Below are positions 45,746 to 53,995 of a DNA stretch of 64,000 bases, in pieces. The DNA comes from a bacterium 1XD42-76 (GTDB lineage: Bacteria > Bacillota > Clostridia > Lachnospirales > Lachnospiraceae). Below the pieces are notes generated by a model. It did not search any database and was not told where the DNA came from. It was given only the letters and a program-made list of their open reading frames with translations. Where the stretch lies: assembly GCA_009917545.1 (NCBI GenBank), contig QZDW01000003.1, forward strand, positions 1-64,000, given 5' to 3'. Position 1 is the first letter of the stretch. Each line of letters starts with the position of its first letter. Position numbers and translations under genes: made by a program.

Positions 45746-46849
45746 ATGAATAAACTCGGATTTGGTTTCCTGCGGCTGCCAAGAACAGACCCGGAAGATG
45801 ATACGACGGTTGACTTTACCGTATTGAATGAGATGGTGGATACGTTCCTTGCCAGCGGAGGCACGTACTTTGATACGGCCTATACATATCTTGGAGGGAT
45901 GAGCGAGACAGCAGTCCGCAGGGCCCTCGTGGAGCGCTATCCAAGAAGCGCCTTTACGCTGGCAGACAAGCTGCCGTCGTGGAAGGTAAAAAAGAAAGAG
46001 GACTGTGAACGTTATTTTGCGGAACAGTGCGGGCGCTGCGGCGTGGACTATTTTGACATCTATCTGCTGCACTGGCTGAACCGGGAAAATTATGCCATTG
46101 CCGAACAGTTTGATGAATTCGCATTTTTACAGAAGCTTAAGACAGAGGGAAAGGCAGGCCGGATCGGTTTTTCCTATCATGGGGACGCCGCTCTTTTGGA
46201 GGAGATCTTATCGGCGCATCCGGAGGTCGATATCGTCCAGCTCCAGATCAATTATCTGGACTGGGAGAGTCCGGCTTTGGAAGCCCGCAGATGCTATGAG
46301 ACAGCAGAGCGTTTCCACAAGGAAATCGTGGTTATGGAGCCTGTCAAGGGTGGCACGCTGGCATCGCTTCCCGAAGAGGCGGAAGTACTTTTGAGAGCAC
46401 ACGCGCCTCAGGCCAGTATCGCATCCTGGGCAATTCGTTTCGCACAGGCGTTGCCGCAGGTACATATTGTTTTAAGCGGTATGAATACAATGGAGCAGCT
46501 TTTGGACAACATACAGGCAGATATGTTGTTATCAGATAAAGAGCGTGAATTATTGGATGCAGTCTGCACAATTCTCCGGCAGAGCATTGCAATCCCCTGT
46601 ACAGCCTGCCGTTATTGTGTCAGCCATTGCCCGGAAAAAATCGCCATTCCTGATTATTTCAGCATTTATAATGAATATCAGAGAAATCCGGCAGACGGCT
46701 GGAAGATCACGCCGGTATATACCGCGATCGCCGGGAAGCATGGGAAGGCCTCAGGCTGTATCGGCTGCCACAGCTGTGAGCGAAACTGTCCACAGAGGAT
46801 TGCTGTCAGCAGAGAGTTGTCCAGAGTGGCAGCCGTATTTGAGAAATAG
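45746..46849 (+). CDS. Aldo/keto reductase with C-terminal 4Fe-4S domain
   Basis: 367 residues. Residues 1-270 are an AKR barrel: GFGFLRLPRT, then the catalytic Asp/Tyr motif FDTAYTYLGGMSE near residue 47 and Lys in TLADKLPSWK near 77. Residues 290-365 are a ferredoxin-like tail with CTACRYCVSHCP near 289 and CIGCHSCERNCP near 341. This is a common anaerobe architecture in which the reductase may take electrons from iron-sulfur carriers instead of free NADPH. GGAGGGATG precedes the ATG at 45746. Confidence 0.92.
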   Translation: MNKLGFGFLRLPRTDPEDDTTVDFTVLNEMVDTFLASGGTYFDTAYTYLGGMSETAVRRALVERYPRSAFTLADKLPSWKVKKKEDCERYFAEQCGRCGVDYFDIYLLHWLNRENYAIAEQFDEFAFLQKLKTEGKAGRIGFSYHGDAALLEEILSAHPEVDIVQLQINYLDWESPALEARRCYETAERFHKEIVVMEPVKGGTLASLPEEAEVLLRAHAPQASIASWAIRFAQALPQVHIVLSGMNTMEQLLDNIQADMLLSDKERELLDAVCTILRQSIAIPCTACRYCVSHCPEKIAIPDYFSIYNEYQRNPADGWKITPVYTAIAGKHGKASGCIGCHSCERNCPQRIAVSRELSRVAAVFEK

Positions 46850-46905
46850 GAACCTTTTTGCTGGCAGGCCATATTCTATCATAACAACCTTTTTATGAGG
46901 AAGTC

Positions 46906-48141
46906 ATGGCACAAGGTTATTTGCAGGTAGATGTGGTTTCGGATGCGAACAATTTTCCGGTCGGCGGTGCGAGCGTCTCCATCGCCCACACGGAATCGCC
47001 GGGGGAAGTGCTGGAAACCCTGACCACCAACAGCTCCGGACAGACAGAAAATGTGATGCTGGAGGCGCCTCCTTTAGAATACAGCCTTCAGCCGTCCGAA
47101 GAGCGCCCATATGCAGAATATACGATTCGGGTGGCAGCGCCGGGGTATGAGCCGCTCGTTATTTCCGGTACAGAGATTCTGGCTGATGCTACGGCCATCC
47201 AGGGAGCCAGGCTTACGCCGCTTGCAATGGAGGAAGAGGGGAGCGAAGAGGAGAGCGTGGTGATTCCGGATCACACGCTTTACGGGACGTACCCGCCCAA
47301 GATTGCCGAGAGCGAGGTGAAGCCTGTGGACGAGAGCGGAGAGATCGTGCTCTCACGTGTCGTAGTCCCACAGACGATCGTGGTACATGATGGAGTGCCT
47401 TCCAACGCGTCGGCACAGAATTACTATGTTCCATATCGGGATTACATCAAAAACGTGGCTTCAAGCGAAATCTATGCCACCTGGCCGCAGTCCACTATCG
47501 TGGCCAATGTACTTGCCATCATGTCTTTTACTCTGAATCGTGTGTATACGGAATGGTATCGCAATCAGGGATATGATTTCACTATCACATCCTCTACGGC
47601 CTATGATCACAAATGGATCTATGGCAGAAATATCTACGAGTCGATCTCTGTGGTGGTTGATGACATTTTTGATAATTACCTGTCGCGTCCGGATGTCAAA
47701 CAGCCTGTGCTGACACAGTACTGCGACGGGAGAAAGGTGAGCTGCCCCGGATGGATGACGCAGTGGGGCTCGTGTGATCTTGGGGAGAGGGGCTACAGCC
47801 CGATTGAGATTCTCCGGTATTTTTATGGAAATGATATGTATGTCAATACGGCGGAGCAGATATCCGGAATTCCGGCGTCATGGCCGGGGTCGAATCTGAC
47901 AGTCGGAACCAGGGGAGAGAAGGTGAGGCAGGTCCAGGAACAGCTCGCGGCGATCTCCAGCATTTATATGGCAGTTCCACGTATCAGTGCAGACGGAATT
48001 TACGGTCCTGCCACGGAAAAAGCGGTAAAGACGTTCCAGTCGATCTTCGGCCTTCCGGAAACGGGTGTCGTGGATTTTGCCACCTGGTATAAGATTTCCC
48101 ATATTTATGTGGGAATTACCAGGATCGCAGAATTGGCCTGA
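46906..48141 (+). CDS. SpoIID-like and peptidoglycan-binding domain protein
   Basis: 411 residues without a signal peptide. Residues 1-90 resemble a carboxypeptidase-regulatory-like beta domain (VVSDANNFPVGGASVSI). Residues 165-310 look SpoIID-like (YVPYRDYIKNVASSEIYATW). Residues 325-405 are a peptidoglycan_binding_1 domain (GTRGEKVRQVQEQLAAIS, ADGIYGPATEKAVKTFQ). Clostridial relatives are spore- or cortex-associated. Given the lack of secretion signal, it may act in the mother cell or be incorporated in the spore. ATGAGGAAGTC precedes the ATG. Confidence 0.75.
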   Translation: MAQGYLQVDVVSDANNFPVGGASVSIAHTESPGEVLETLTTNSSGQTENVMLEAPPLEYSLQPSEERPYAEYTIRVAAPGYEPLVISGTEILADATAIQGARLTPLAMEEEGSEEESVVIPDHTLYGTYPPKIAESEVKPVDESGEIVLSRVVVPQTIVVHDGVPSNASAQNYYVPYRDYIKNVASSEIYATWPQSTIVANVLAIMSFTLNRVYTEWYRNQGYDFTITSSTAYDHKWIYGRNIYESISVVVDDIFDNYLSRPDVKQPVLTQYCDGRKVSCPGWMTQWGSCDLGERGYSPIEILRYFYGNDMYVNTAEQISGIPASWPGSNLTVGTRGEKVRQVQEQLAAISSIYMAVPRISADGIYGPATEKAVKTFQSIFGLPETGVVDFATWYKISHIYVGITRIAELA

Positions 48142-48266
48142 CCGTTCAAGCCTGTATGTAGATTTCTTCATGTGTCGAAATATGTCGTTAAGAATCTGTT
48201 CTCGTCTCAGAGGTTAGGGGCTAAAATAGAGAAGTAACCACATAAAAGAAATGGAGAAATGTACAA

Positions 48267-48605
48267 ATGACAAGAAAAGAAAATGATTCCCATAAGCTGC
48301 TTCGCAGACTGGGGGCAAACGGCGGTTATCTGGGGTTTTATTATACGGCCAGTGCGATTGAAATCGTCATGTCGAGCCATGAATATATCTATCAATGCAA
48401 ATGGCTGTATAATGAGGTGGCAAAACTGTACCAAACCACTCCGTTTTGCGTGGAACGGAATATCCGCACTGTTGTGGATATGATATGGAGCCAGGGAAAC
48501 CGTGAGCTTCTGAGGGAAATTATTCCTTTTCCCGCGAATTCGAAACCAAAGAACGCACAGTTCATCGATGGCCTGGTAAGCTATTTGATGGATGTCAGGG
48601 AGTAA
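48267..48605 (+). CDS. Stand-alone Spo0A C-terminal-type DNA-binding protein
   Basis: 112 residues consisting almost wholly of the Spo0A_C helix-turn-helix fold (GFYYTASAIEIVMSSHEYIY, LYQTTPFCVERNIRTVVDMI, WSQGNRELLREIIP). There is no receiver domain. Such orphan domains occur in Lachnospiraceae and may bind 0A-box-like DNA; this is inference. GGAGAAATGTACAA precedes the ATG. Confidence 0.85.
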   Translation: MTRKENDSHKLLRRLGANGGYLGFYYTASAIEIVMSSHEYIYQCKWLYNEVAKLYQTTPFCVERNIRTVVDMIWSQGNRELLREIIPFPANSKPKNAQFIDGLVSYLMDVRE

Positions 48606-48720
48606 TGCTCCGATTCACTGTCATTTATTCTGTCATTTGTAGTGCCTGATATGGATGTCTGCGGGCACAGTCTGGTCTGCAGCCGTATGGGCTATCATTA
48701 TATCCGGATCAGGGGAGGGA

Positions 48721-48749
48721 TTGTATTCGGGGGAAAAATATGCTATAGT
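48721..48749 (+). promoter_or_regulatory. Promoter of a second candidate small RNA
   Basis: TTGTAT, 17 bases, TATAGT in a gene-free gap, with a strong terminator about 110 bases after the predicted start. Confidence 0.5.
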
Positions 48750-48756
48750 AAAGAAC

Positions 48757-48901
48757 GATAAGTATGTCAGTTCCGAAAGGAGTGCGGATTTTCGTATCGC
48801 AGGTGTCCGGTCTCACACATGGATATCCCGGGAACACACTGCGGCTGGTGTGCATATATCGCTCCCAAAAGCACAGTTACTGGCTTTCGGGAGCTTTTTT
48901 T
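48757..48901 (+). ncRNA. Candidate small RNA (about 145 nt)
   Basis: Sits between the promoter at 48721 and a terminator whose arms are 48861-48872 (GCTCCCAAAAGC) and 48883-48894, followed by seven or more T. The only ORF begins within eight bases of the predicted start and has no ribosome site. No known family recognised. The stem-loop also faces the convergent CAP gene and could serve it. Confidence 0.4.
48861..48901 (+). terminator. Terminator between candidate small RNA and CAP gene
   Basis: 12-bp stem (with one G-T wobble) and a T7-8 tract on the plus strand. Confidence 0.8.
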
Positions 48902-48911
48902 GAATATTTAG

Positions 48912-49886
48912 TTAATTTAAGAATAACTGAACCCAGTACTGCGTACCATTTCCGGATATGTAATGCCCGATTCCAATCTGTGAAAAGTTTGATTGCAGGA
49001 TATTCGCGCGATGCCCGGAACTGTTCATCCAGTCATTCATGACCTGCTCTGGTGTTGTCTGTCCATAGGCAATATTTTCACCACAGAAGGAATAGGAGAT
49101 TCCGGCTTCTGTGAGCGCAGTGGAAAAGTTTCTGCCGTCCGGACGCGTGTGGGAGAATACGGACACAGTTTCCCTGGCCCTTGTAAGCGCTGCCGAGGAA
49201 GCCGTTGTATTTAAGGATAACGGAGCAAGACCTGCTTTTGCGCGTTCCGCATTTACGAGTTCGATAATCCGTGCGGCAGCGTTGTCGGCTTCTGTGGTGG
49301 GCGGAACTGTGGTGCCGGGAACATCCGGAGTACCGGGGGTGGCAGGAATATCCGGGACGACGGGGAGATCCGGAGTATCCGGGACGGTTGGAAGATCGGG
49401 AATTCCGGGAGCATCCGGAGTACCGGGGATACACGGGAAATCGGAGATCCCGGGAGCATCCGGAGATCCTGGGATGCATGGGAAATCAGGGATTTCGGGA
49501 GCGTCCGGGGAACCGGGGATACACGGAAAATCGGAGATCCCGGGAGCGTTTGGGGTTCCGGGAATGTACGGGAAATCAGAGATCCCGGGAGCATCCGGAG
49601 AACCTGGAACACATGGGAAATCGGACATTCCGGGGGTGCCCGGGATATACGGAATCCCGGCAATACCCGCGGCGTCCGGGCTGGCAAAGATGTCTGTAAC
49701 GCATGAAATCCCGGGAAGGCCGGAGATGTTAAAAAGACCGGAATTTCCCATGCTGTCCGGCAGGCATCCGGAAGCGTTCATTTCCGGAAGTCCGCAGGTG
49801 CGATATGCGGCAAGAGATGGAAACGGCGCTGCAGCCGCAAAGGTGAGAGCGGCGGCAGTGATGGCATAAACAGATGTTCTTTTCAT
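48912..49886 (-). CDS. Secreted CAP (SCP/YkwD) protein with Pro-rich repeats
   Basis: 324 residues. Signal peptide to about residue 27 (AAAAPFPSLAA). Residues 75-190 are imperfect 16-17-residue repeats (PGSPDAPGISDFPCIPG-type), rich in Pro, Gly and Asp, ending in a PDVPGTTVPPTT linker. Residues 200-324 are a CAP domain: IIELVNAERAKAGLAPL, FSHTRPDGRNFS, CGENIAYG and NSSGHRANILQ, with the conserved His/Glu positions. Related CAP proteins occur in spores (YkwD, SafA neighbours) and at the cell surface. Several repeat units carry a Cys, which could crosslink. Antisense frames are open only because of the GC-rich repeat. Confidence 0.87.
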   Translation of the reverse strand: MKRTSVYAITAAALTFAAAAPFPSLAAYRTCGLPEMNASGCLPDSMGNSGLFNISGLPGISCVTDIFASPDAAGIAGIPYIPGTPGMSDFPCVPGSPDAPGISDFPYIPGTPNAPGISDFPCIPGSPDAPEIPDFPCIPGSPDAPGISDFPCIPGTPDAPGIPDLPTVPDTPDLPVVPDIPATPGTPDVPGTTVPPTTEADNAAARIIELVNAERAKAGLAPLSLNTTASSAALTRARETVSVFSHTRPDGRNFSTALTEAGISYSFCGENIAYGQTTPEQVMNDWMNSSGHRANILQSNFSQIGIGHYISGNGTQYWVQLFLN

Positions 49887-50155
49887 GGCAATGCCTCCTA
49901 TGATTTCTATTTTGTTACAAAAATGTTACGGATTGATTGTAACATAAAAGATATGGAAAAAACCAGGGAAGCTGTGGAAACAGAGGAAGCGATAACCAGC
50001 AGAGCGGGATTTACGGTAATGCTGGAGTCATCTGGCCGCGTTTACAGAGAAACAGCAGTCTGAAAATGGTCTGAAGGCACATACTACGATCGAAAGCAGC
50101 AAAATAAAATGTTTGCCGTCAGGGCAGGAGAACTGCCCGGAAAGGAGTGCTTTTC

Positions 50156-50326
50156 ATGGATTTTTGTACGTGCCGCAAAGAAATACCGCCTGCGTTAGCA
50201 GTTGCTTTCGTTCCTGTACAGCCCTGGGAGACGACATATGAGCCGTCAGAGGGCCTTTTAAAGGGAACGATTTTTCCGTCTCTTGATCTGCCTTTTTTTG
50301 CGACAGGAGGTGACGGGATTGGCTGA
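50156..50326 (+). CDS. cotJA: Spore coat protein CotJA (short form)
   Basis: 56 residues, MDFCTCRKEIPPALAVAFVP then WETTYEPSEGLLKGTIFPSLD, matching the CotJA pattern of a Pro-rich start and the L-x-KGT-x-FP-x-LD motif. AAAGGAG precedes the ATG. It overlaps the start of cotJB by eight bases. A CATACTA box at 50080, about 75 bases upstream, resembles a sigma-E -10 element. CotJ proteins act in the inner layers of the spore coat. Confidence 0.85.
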   Translation: MDFCTCRKEIPPALAVAFVPVQPWETTYEPSEGLLKGTIFPSLDLPFFATGGDGIG

Positions 50327-50615
50327 CAGGGCATCCATGCTTCAGGAAATCAATGAGACCAGTTTTATGGTCAATGACCTGACGCTGTATCTGGATACAC
50401 ATCCGCTGGAGGAAGCTGCTCTCCTCCAGTTCCAAAAGGCGATGGAAAAACGTAAAGAGCTTTTGAAAGCATATGCGGAAGAGTTTGAACCGCTTACGAT
50501 GGACTGCGTATGTCCGGATACGAATAATCATTCCGCCTGCTGTACCAGATATGCAGGGCAGAAGCATTTTACGTGGTCAGACGGCCCTCTGCCGTGGGAA
50601 GGAGGGAGCATCTGA
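50319..50615 (+). CDS. cotJB: Spore coat protein CotJB (probable TTG start)
   Basis: 98 residues: MLQEINETSFMVNDLTLYLDTHPLEEAALLQF and the C-terminal FTWSDGPLPWEGG match CotJB. AGGAGG at 50305-50310 is eight bases before TTG 50319, which overlaps the cotJA stop; the alternative ATG at 50337 is too far from it. The gene ends in TGATG shared with the start of cotJC. Confidence 0.87.
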   Translation: MADRASMLQEINETSFMVNDLTLYLDTHPLEEAALLQFQKAMEKRKELLKAYAEEFEPLTMDCVCPDTNNHSACCTRYAGQKHFTWSDGPLPWEGGSI

Positions 50616-51226
50616 TGTGGAATTATGAAAAAAGACTGCAATTTCCCGTAAAGATCACCAGACCATGCCCCAGGACAGCATCTCTTATCATCAGCCAGTT
50701 TGGCGGGCCTGATGGAGAGATGGCTGCCTCTATGCGTTATCTTTCTCAGAGGTATACGATGCCGTGTAAAGAAGTGGGAGGACTTTTGACCGATATCGGA
50801 ACAGAGGAGCTGGGACATCTGGAGATCATCTGCGCCATCATTTACCAGCTTACAAAGAATCTGACGGCAGAGCAGGTAAAAACATCGGGCTTTGATGCCT
50901 ATTATGTGGATCATACCACAGCACTGTGGCCGACTGCCGCCGCAGGAGTTCCCTTTAATGCCTGTGAGTTCCAGAGTAAAGGGGACGCGATCACGGATTT
51001 GTTTGAGGATCTCGCCGCAGAGCAGAAGGCGAGAACAACGTATGATAACCTGATTCGCGTGATTGAGGACCCGGAGGTCAGGGAACCGTTAAAATTCCTG
51101 CGGCAGAGAGAACTCGTGCATTTCCAGAGATTCGGTGAAGCGCTCGAGAAGATCAAGTCGGATCTGAACGCAAAAAATTATTATTATTTTAACCCGGAGT
51201 TTGATAAACAGTTCATAAGAAAATAA
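50615..51226 (+). CDS. cotJC: CotJC, manganese-catalase-like spore coat protein
   Basis: 203 residues of the Mn-catalase ferritin-like fold. MWNYEKRLQFPVKI opens it, with metal-ligand Glu/His in EELGHLEII near residue 67 and later EDLAAEQKARTTY and RQRELVHFQRFGEAL. The start ATG overlaps the cotJB stop. Catalytic peroxide removal at the coat is plausible; the coat structural role is known from B. subtilis CotJC. Confidence 0.93.
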   Translation: MWNYEKRLQFPVKITRPCPRTASLIISQFGGPDGEMAASMRYLSQRYTMPCKEVGGLLTDIGTEELGHLEIICAIIYQLTKNLTAEQVKTSGFDAYYVDHTTALWPTAAAGVPFNACEFQSKGDAITDLFEDLAAEQKARTTYDNLIRVIEDPEVREPLKFLRQRELVHFQRFGEALEKIKSDLNAKNYYYFNPEFDKQFIRK

Positions 51227-51236
51227 GAAAACAGCG

Positions 51237-51280
51237 TGCCGCATACCACAGGGAAAACAACTGGCGTATGCGGCATTTTA
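51237..51280 (+). terminator. Terminator of the cotJ operon
   Basis: TGCCGCATAC (51237-51246) pairs with GTATGCGGCA (51266-51275), followed by TTTTAA. Confidence 0.85.
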
Positions 51281-51346
51281 ACAATTCAGGAAAGGCGTGA
51301 AGGAGCCTGTATTTTTGCGACATTTTCCGTGATACAGGTAATCATA

Positions 51347-51376
51347 TTGACATGAAAACGGGGGAAAGAGTATAAT
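51347..51376 (+). promoter_or_regulatory. Promoter of the hybrid kinase operon
   Basis: Consensus TTGACA, 18 bases, TATAAT, about 42 bases before the start codon. Confidence 0.8.
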
Positions 51377-51418
51377 AGAAACAGATATAAACAAAGGGCA
51401 GCGGAATGGAGATTGCGT

Positions 51419-53992
51419 ATGAAAAAGAAGCAGAATCAGAGAAGAGCGGACAAAGGGATTCCTTTGCTTCTTTCTATTATATTAGTTTTTGGTATTTTAG
51501 GGGCGGTTGTTTTTTCCGTCGCGCGAAGATTATCCGCAGAAATGTCTGCATCCGCGATTCAGAACCTGAGCGAAAGCCTGGAGCTGATGAAGGGGACGAT
51601 TGAAGCGATTCTTCTTAAGGAAGCAGAATTCCAGAAGATGATTGCGTATGAGATTGCAGAAAATGACAGGCCGGTGGAATTTGTGCGCTCCTATAACAGG
51701 AACCAGACGATGGTAAAGATATCACTTGTGCTGCCAGGGGAATCGTCGGGTATTTCCAATACCGGAGAGAGCTTTTCTGAGGACGAGCTGGATTTCTCAG
51801 CCGGCGGGACGGTAGACGGACTCCCTATCTCCCGGTCCTATATAAATTACATGGGCACATGGGCATATTCCATGAAATGTCCGGTGGAAAAAGACGGGCA
51901 GGAGATCGGGACGCTCTACATTGAGTATATCTATGATTCGTTAGACAAGTCGCTTCCAAACGGGTTCTATAACGGCAAGGCTATGCTGTATATCATGGAT
52001 GCGACGAGCGAACGGCTGGTGTTAAAGCCGAGAGGAATTGGTGAGCGGGACGCGGGTCATCTGAATCTGGAGGATTTCTACCGCGCGAACAATATTACAG
52101 AAGAATATATCCGCGCAGAGGTGGCAGCGTGTGTGAAAAGCGGGAAAAATATCCTGTTTTATCACGATATCCGGGATAAAAGCGCCCTGAATTATATGTG
52201 GGCAGTCAACGGGGGAAGTATTTACCTCATCGGCTATGTGCCTGTGGAAGCGATTCAACAGGAAGGGAAAACGGTCAGCCATAATATTTTCATGGTTGTC
52301 ATTATTATGCTGGTGGCATTTCTGCTGTGCTGTGTTTTATTTTACTTCAACCAGAGGCAGCAGAGCAGAATCAGGCAGGAAAGGGAAGCTGAACGTGAGA
52401 TCCATAATAAGCGTCTGGCAGAGGCGCTTCAGGCAGCGCAGATGGCGAATCATTCCAAGACCACGTTTCTTTCCAATATGTCGCATGATATCCGCACGCC
52501 GATGAATGCGGTTCTGGGCTTTACAACTCTTTTGGCCAGGGATGCAGAAAATCCGGAGAAAGTGCGGGAATATACAAAGAAAATCATGGCTTCCGGGAAT
52601 CATCTGCTCAGCCTGATTAATGATATCCTGGATGTGTCCAAGATCGAGAGTGGAAAGGTCGTGCTCTCAGTCGAGGAGTTTACCTTAAATGACATGATCT
52701 CTTCCGTAGATGCCATGATCCGGCCGATGGCGGTTGCCAGGGGACAGAGCTTTTATGTCGAGGTATCGGATGTGAAACATGAATATCTGATGGGCGACGT
52801 GACTAGAATCAACCAGATCCTGATTAATCTGCTTTCAAATGCCGTAAAATATACGCAGGAGGGCGGGAAAATCTGGCTGCGGATGATTGGGTTAAAACAG
52901 CGTTCCAGCCAGTACGAACATATCCGTATCGAAGTTGAGGATAACGGCTATGGAATGACACCGGAATATCTGAAAACCATCTTTGACGCCTTTACGAGGG
53001 CAGAGAACAGCACGACCAACAAGGTTCAGGGCACAGGGCTCGGTATGGCGATCACCAAGAACATTGTCGAGCTGATGGGTGGAACGATTGATGTCAGCAG
53101 CCAGATAGGGAAAGGGAGCCTTTTTAAGGTCGATCTGGAATTCCGGATACCAGAAGGACAGATGGACAGGAAGTTCTGGGAGAACAGCAGGATTGCCCGT
53201 ATCCTGGCAGTGGAGCACGATGAGGAGGTCTGTAAGAATATACAGACATTAATGCAGGATACAGGAGTTCCGGTCGATATAGCCCGCAGTGAGGCAGAGG
53301 CGTTGAAGCAGATTCACGAGAGAAGCGGGAAGGAAGGCTACCATATGCTTCTGATCGACTGGGAGCAGCCAGATACAGAAGCGGCCGGTACGGCAGAGAG
53401 GCTGCGCGCCGCACTGCCGGAGCCGGTTCCAGTGCTTTTCCTGGCAGATTCCGGTGCAGTGGGGGCAGAGGAAGCACTTCCTCTGGAGCATGCAGGCGTT
53501 CTCACGAAACCGTTTTTTGTATCGGCACTGAAAGAAAAGCTTATAGAAATGCAGGCAGAGCGGACAGCGGAAGCGAAAACGGAGGCCGTCGGGAGCGAAA
53601 ATCTGCAGGGACTGCATTTCCTTGCCGCGGAGGATAATGAGATCAATGCGGAAATCCTCTCGGAAATCCTGGCAATGGAGGGGGCAGACTGCGAAATCGT
53701 GGAAAACGGACAATTGGCTGTGGAGCGTTTTGCGAAGGCCCGGGAGGGGGAATTCGACGCGATTTTGATGGATGTACAGATGCCTGTGATGAACGGCTAT
53801 GACGCAACAAGGGCGATCCGCGGCTTAGAGCGCAGAGATGCCGGAGAGGTACCGATCATTGCCATGACGGCCAATGCGTTTGCAGAAGATGAAAAAGAGG
53901 CTTTGGATGCCGGAATGAATGTTCATCTGGCAAAGCCGATAGACATAGTATTATTAAAGAGGATTATTAAGCAATATGTGAAGAAAGGCTAG
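51419..53992 (+). CDS. Hybrid sensor histidine kinase with two receiver domains
   Basis: 857 residues. Membrane segments at about 13-36 and 286-308 enclose a 250-residue extracellular sensor. The HisKA box FLSNMSHDIRTPMNAVLGF (phospho-His about 356), HATPase with NQILINLLSNAVKYTQEGG near 464 and GTGLGMAITKNIVELMGG follow. A first, degraded receiver spans about 594-710 (LLIDWEQPDT keeps an Asp, KPFF the Lys). A canonical receiver spans 733-850 with phospho-Asp in ILMDVQMPVMNGYDATRAIR. There is no DNA-binding domain. GGAG is eight bases before ATG 51419. The next gene, four bases downstream, is a solute-binding lipoprotein, its likely ligand presenter. Confidence 0.92.
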   Translation: MKKKQNQRRADKGIPLLLSIILVFGILGAVVFSVARRLSAEMSASAIQNLSESLELMKGTIEAILLKEAEFQKMIAYEIAENDRPVEFVRSYNRNQTMVKISLVLPGESSGISNTGESFSEDELDFSAGGTVDGLPISRSYINYMGTWAYSMKCPVEKDGQEIGTLYIEYIYDSLDKSLPNGFYNGKAMLYIMDATSERLVLKPRGIGERDAGHLNLEDFYRANNITEEYIRAEVAACVKSGKNILFYHDIRDKSALNYMWAVNGGSIYLIGYVPVEAIQQEGKTVSHNIFMVVIIMLVAFLLCCVLFYFNQRQQSRIRQEREAEREIHNKRLAEALQAAQMANHSKTTFLSNMSHDIRTPMNAVLGFTTLLARDAENPEKVREYTKKIMASGNHLLSLINDILDVSKIESGKVVLSVEEFTLNDMISSVDAMIRPMAVARGQSFYVEVSDVKHEYLMGDVTRINQILINLLSNAVKYTQEGGKIWLRMIGLKQRSSQYEHIRIEVEDNGYGMTPEYLKTIFDAFTRAENSTTNKVQGTGLGMAITKNIVELMGGTIDVSSQIGKGSLFKVDLEFRIPEGQMDRKFWENSRIARILAVEHDEEVCKNIQTLMQDTGVPVDIARSEAEALKQIHERSGKEGYHMLLIDWEQPDTEAAGTAERLRAALPEPVPVLFLADSGAVGAEEALPLEHAGVLTKPFFVSALKEKLIEMQAERTAEAKTEAVGSENLQGLHFLAAEDNEINAEILSEILAMEGADCEIVENGQLAVERFAKAREGEFDAILMDVQMPVMNGYDATRAIRGLERRDAGEVPIIAMTANAFAEDEKEALDAGMNVHLAKPIDIVLLKRIIKQYVKKG

Positions 53993-53995
53993 GAT

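Noticed and set aside
49111-49869. Long plus-strand Gly-rich, collagen-like ORFs opposite the CAP gene
   Set aside because: They mirror the Pro/Gly repeat on the other strand. The minus strand has a signal peptide and a CAP domain; the plus frames have neither domain nor ribosome site.
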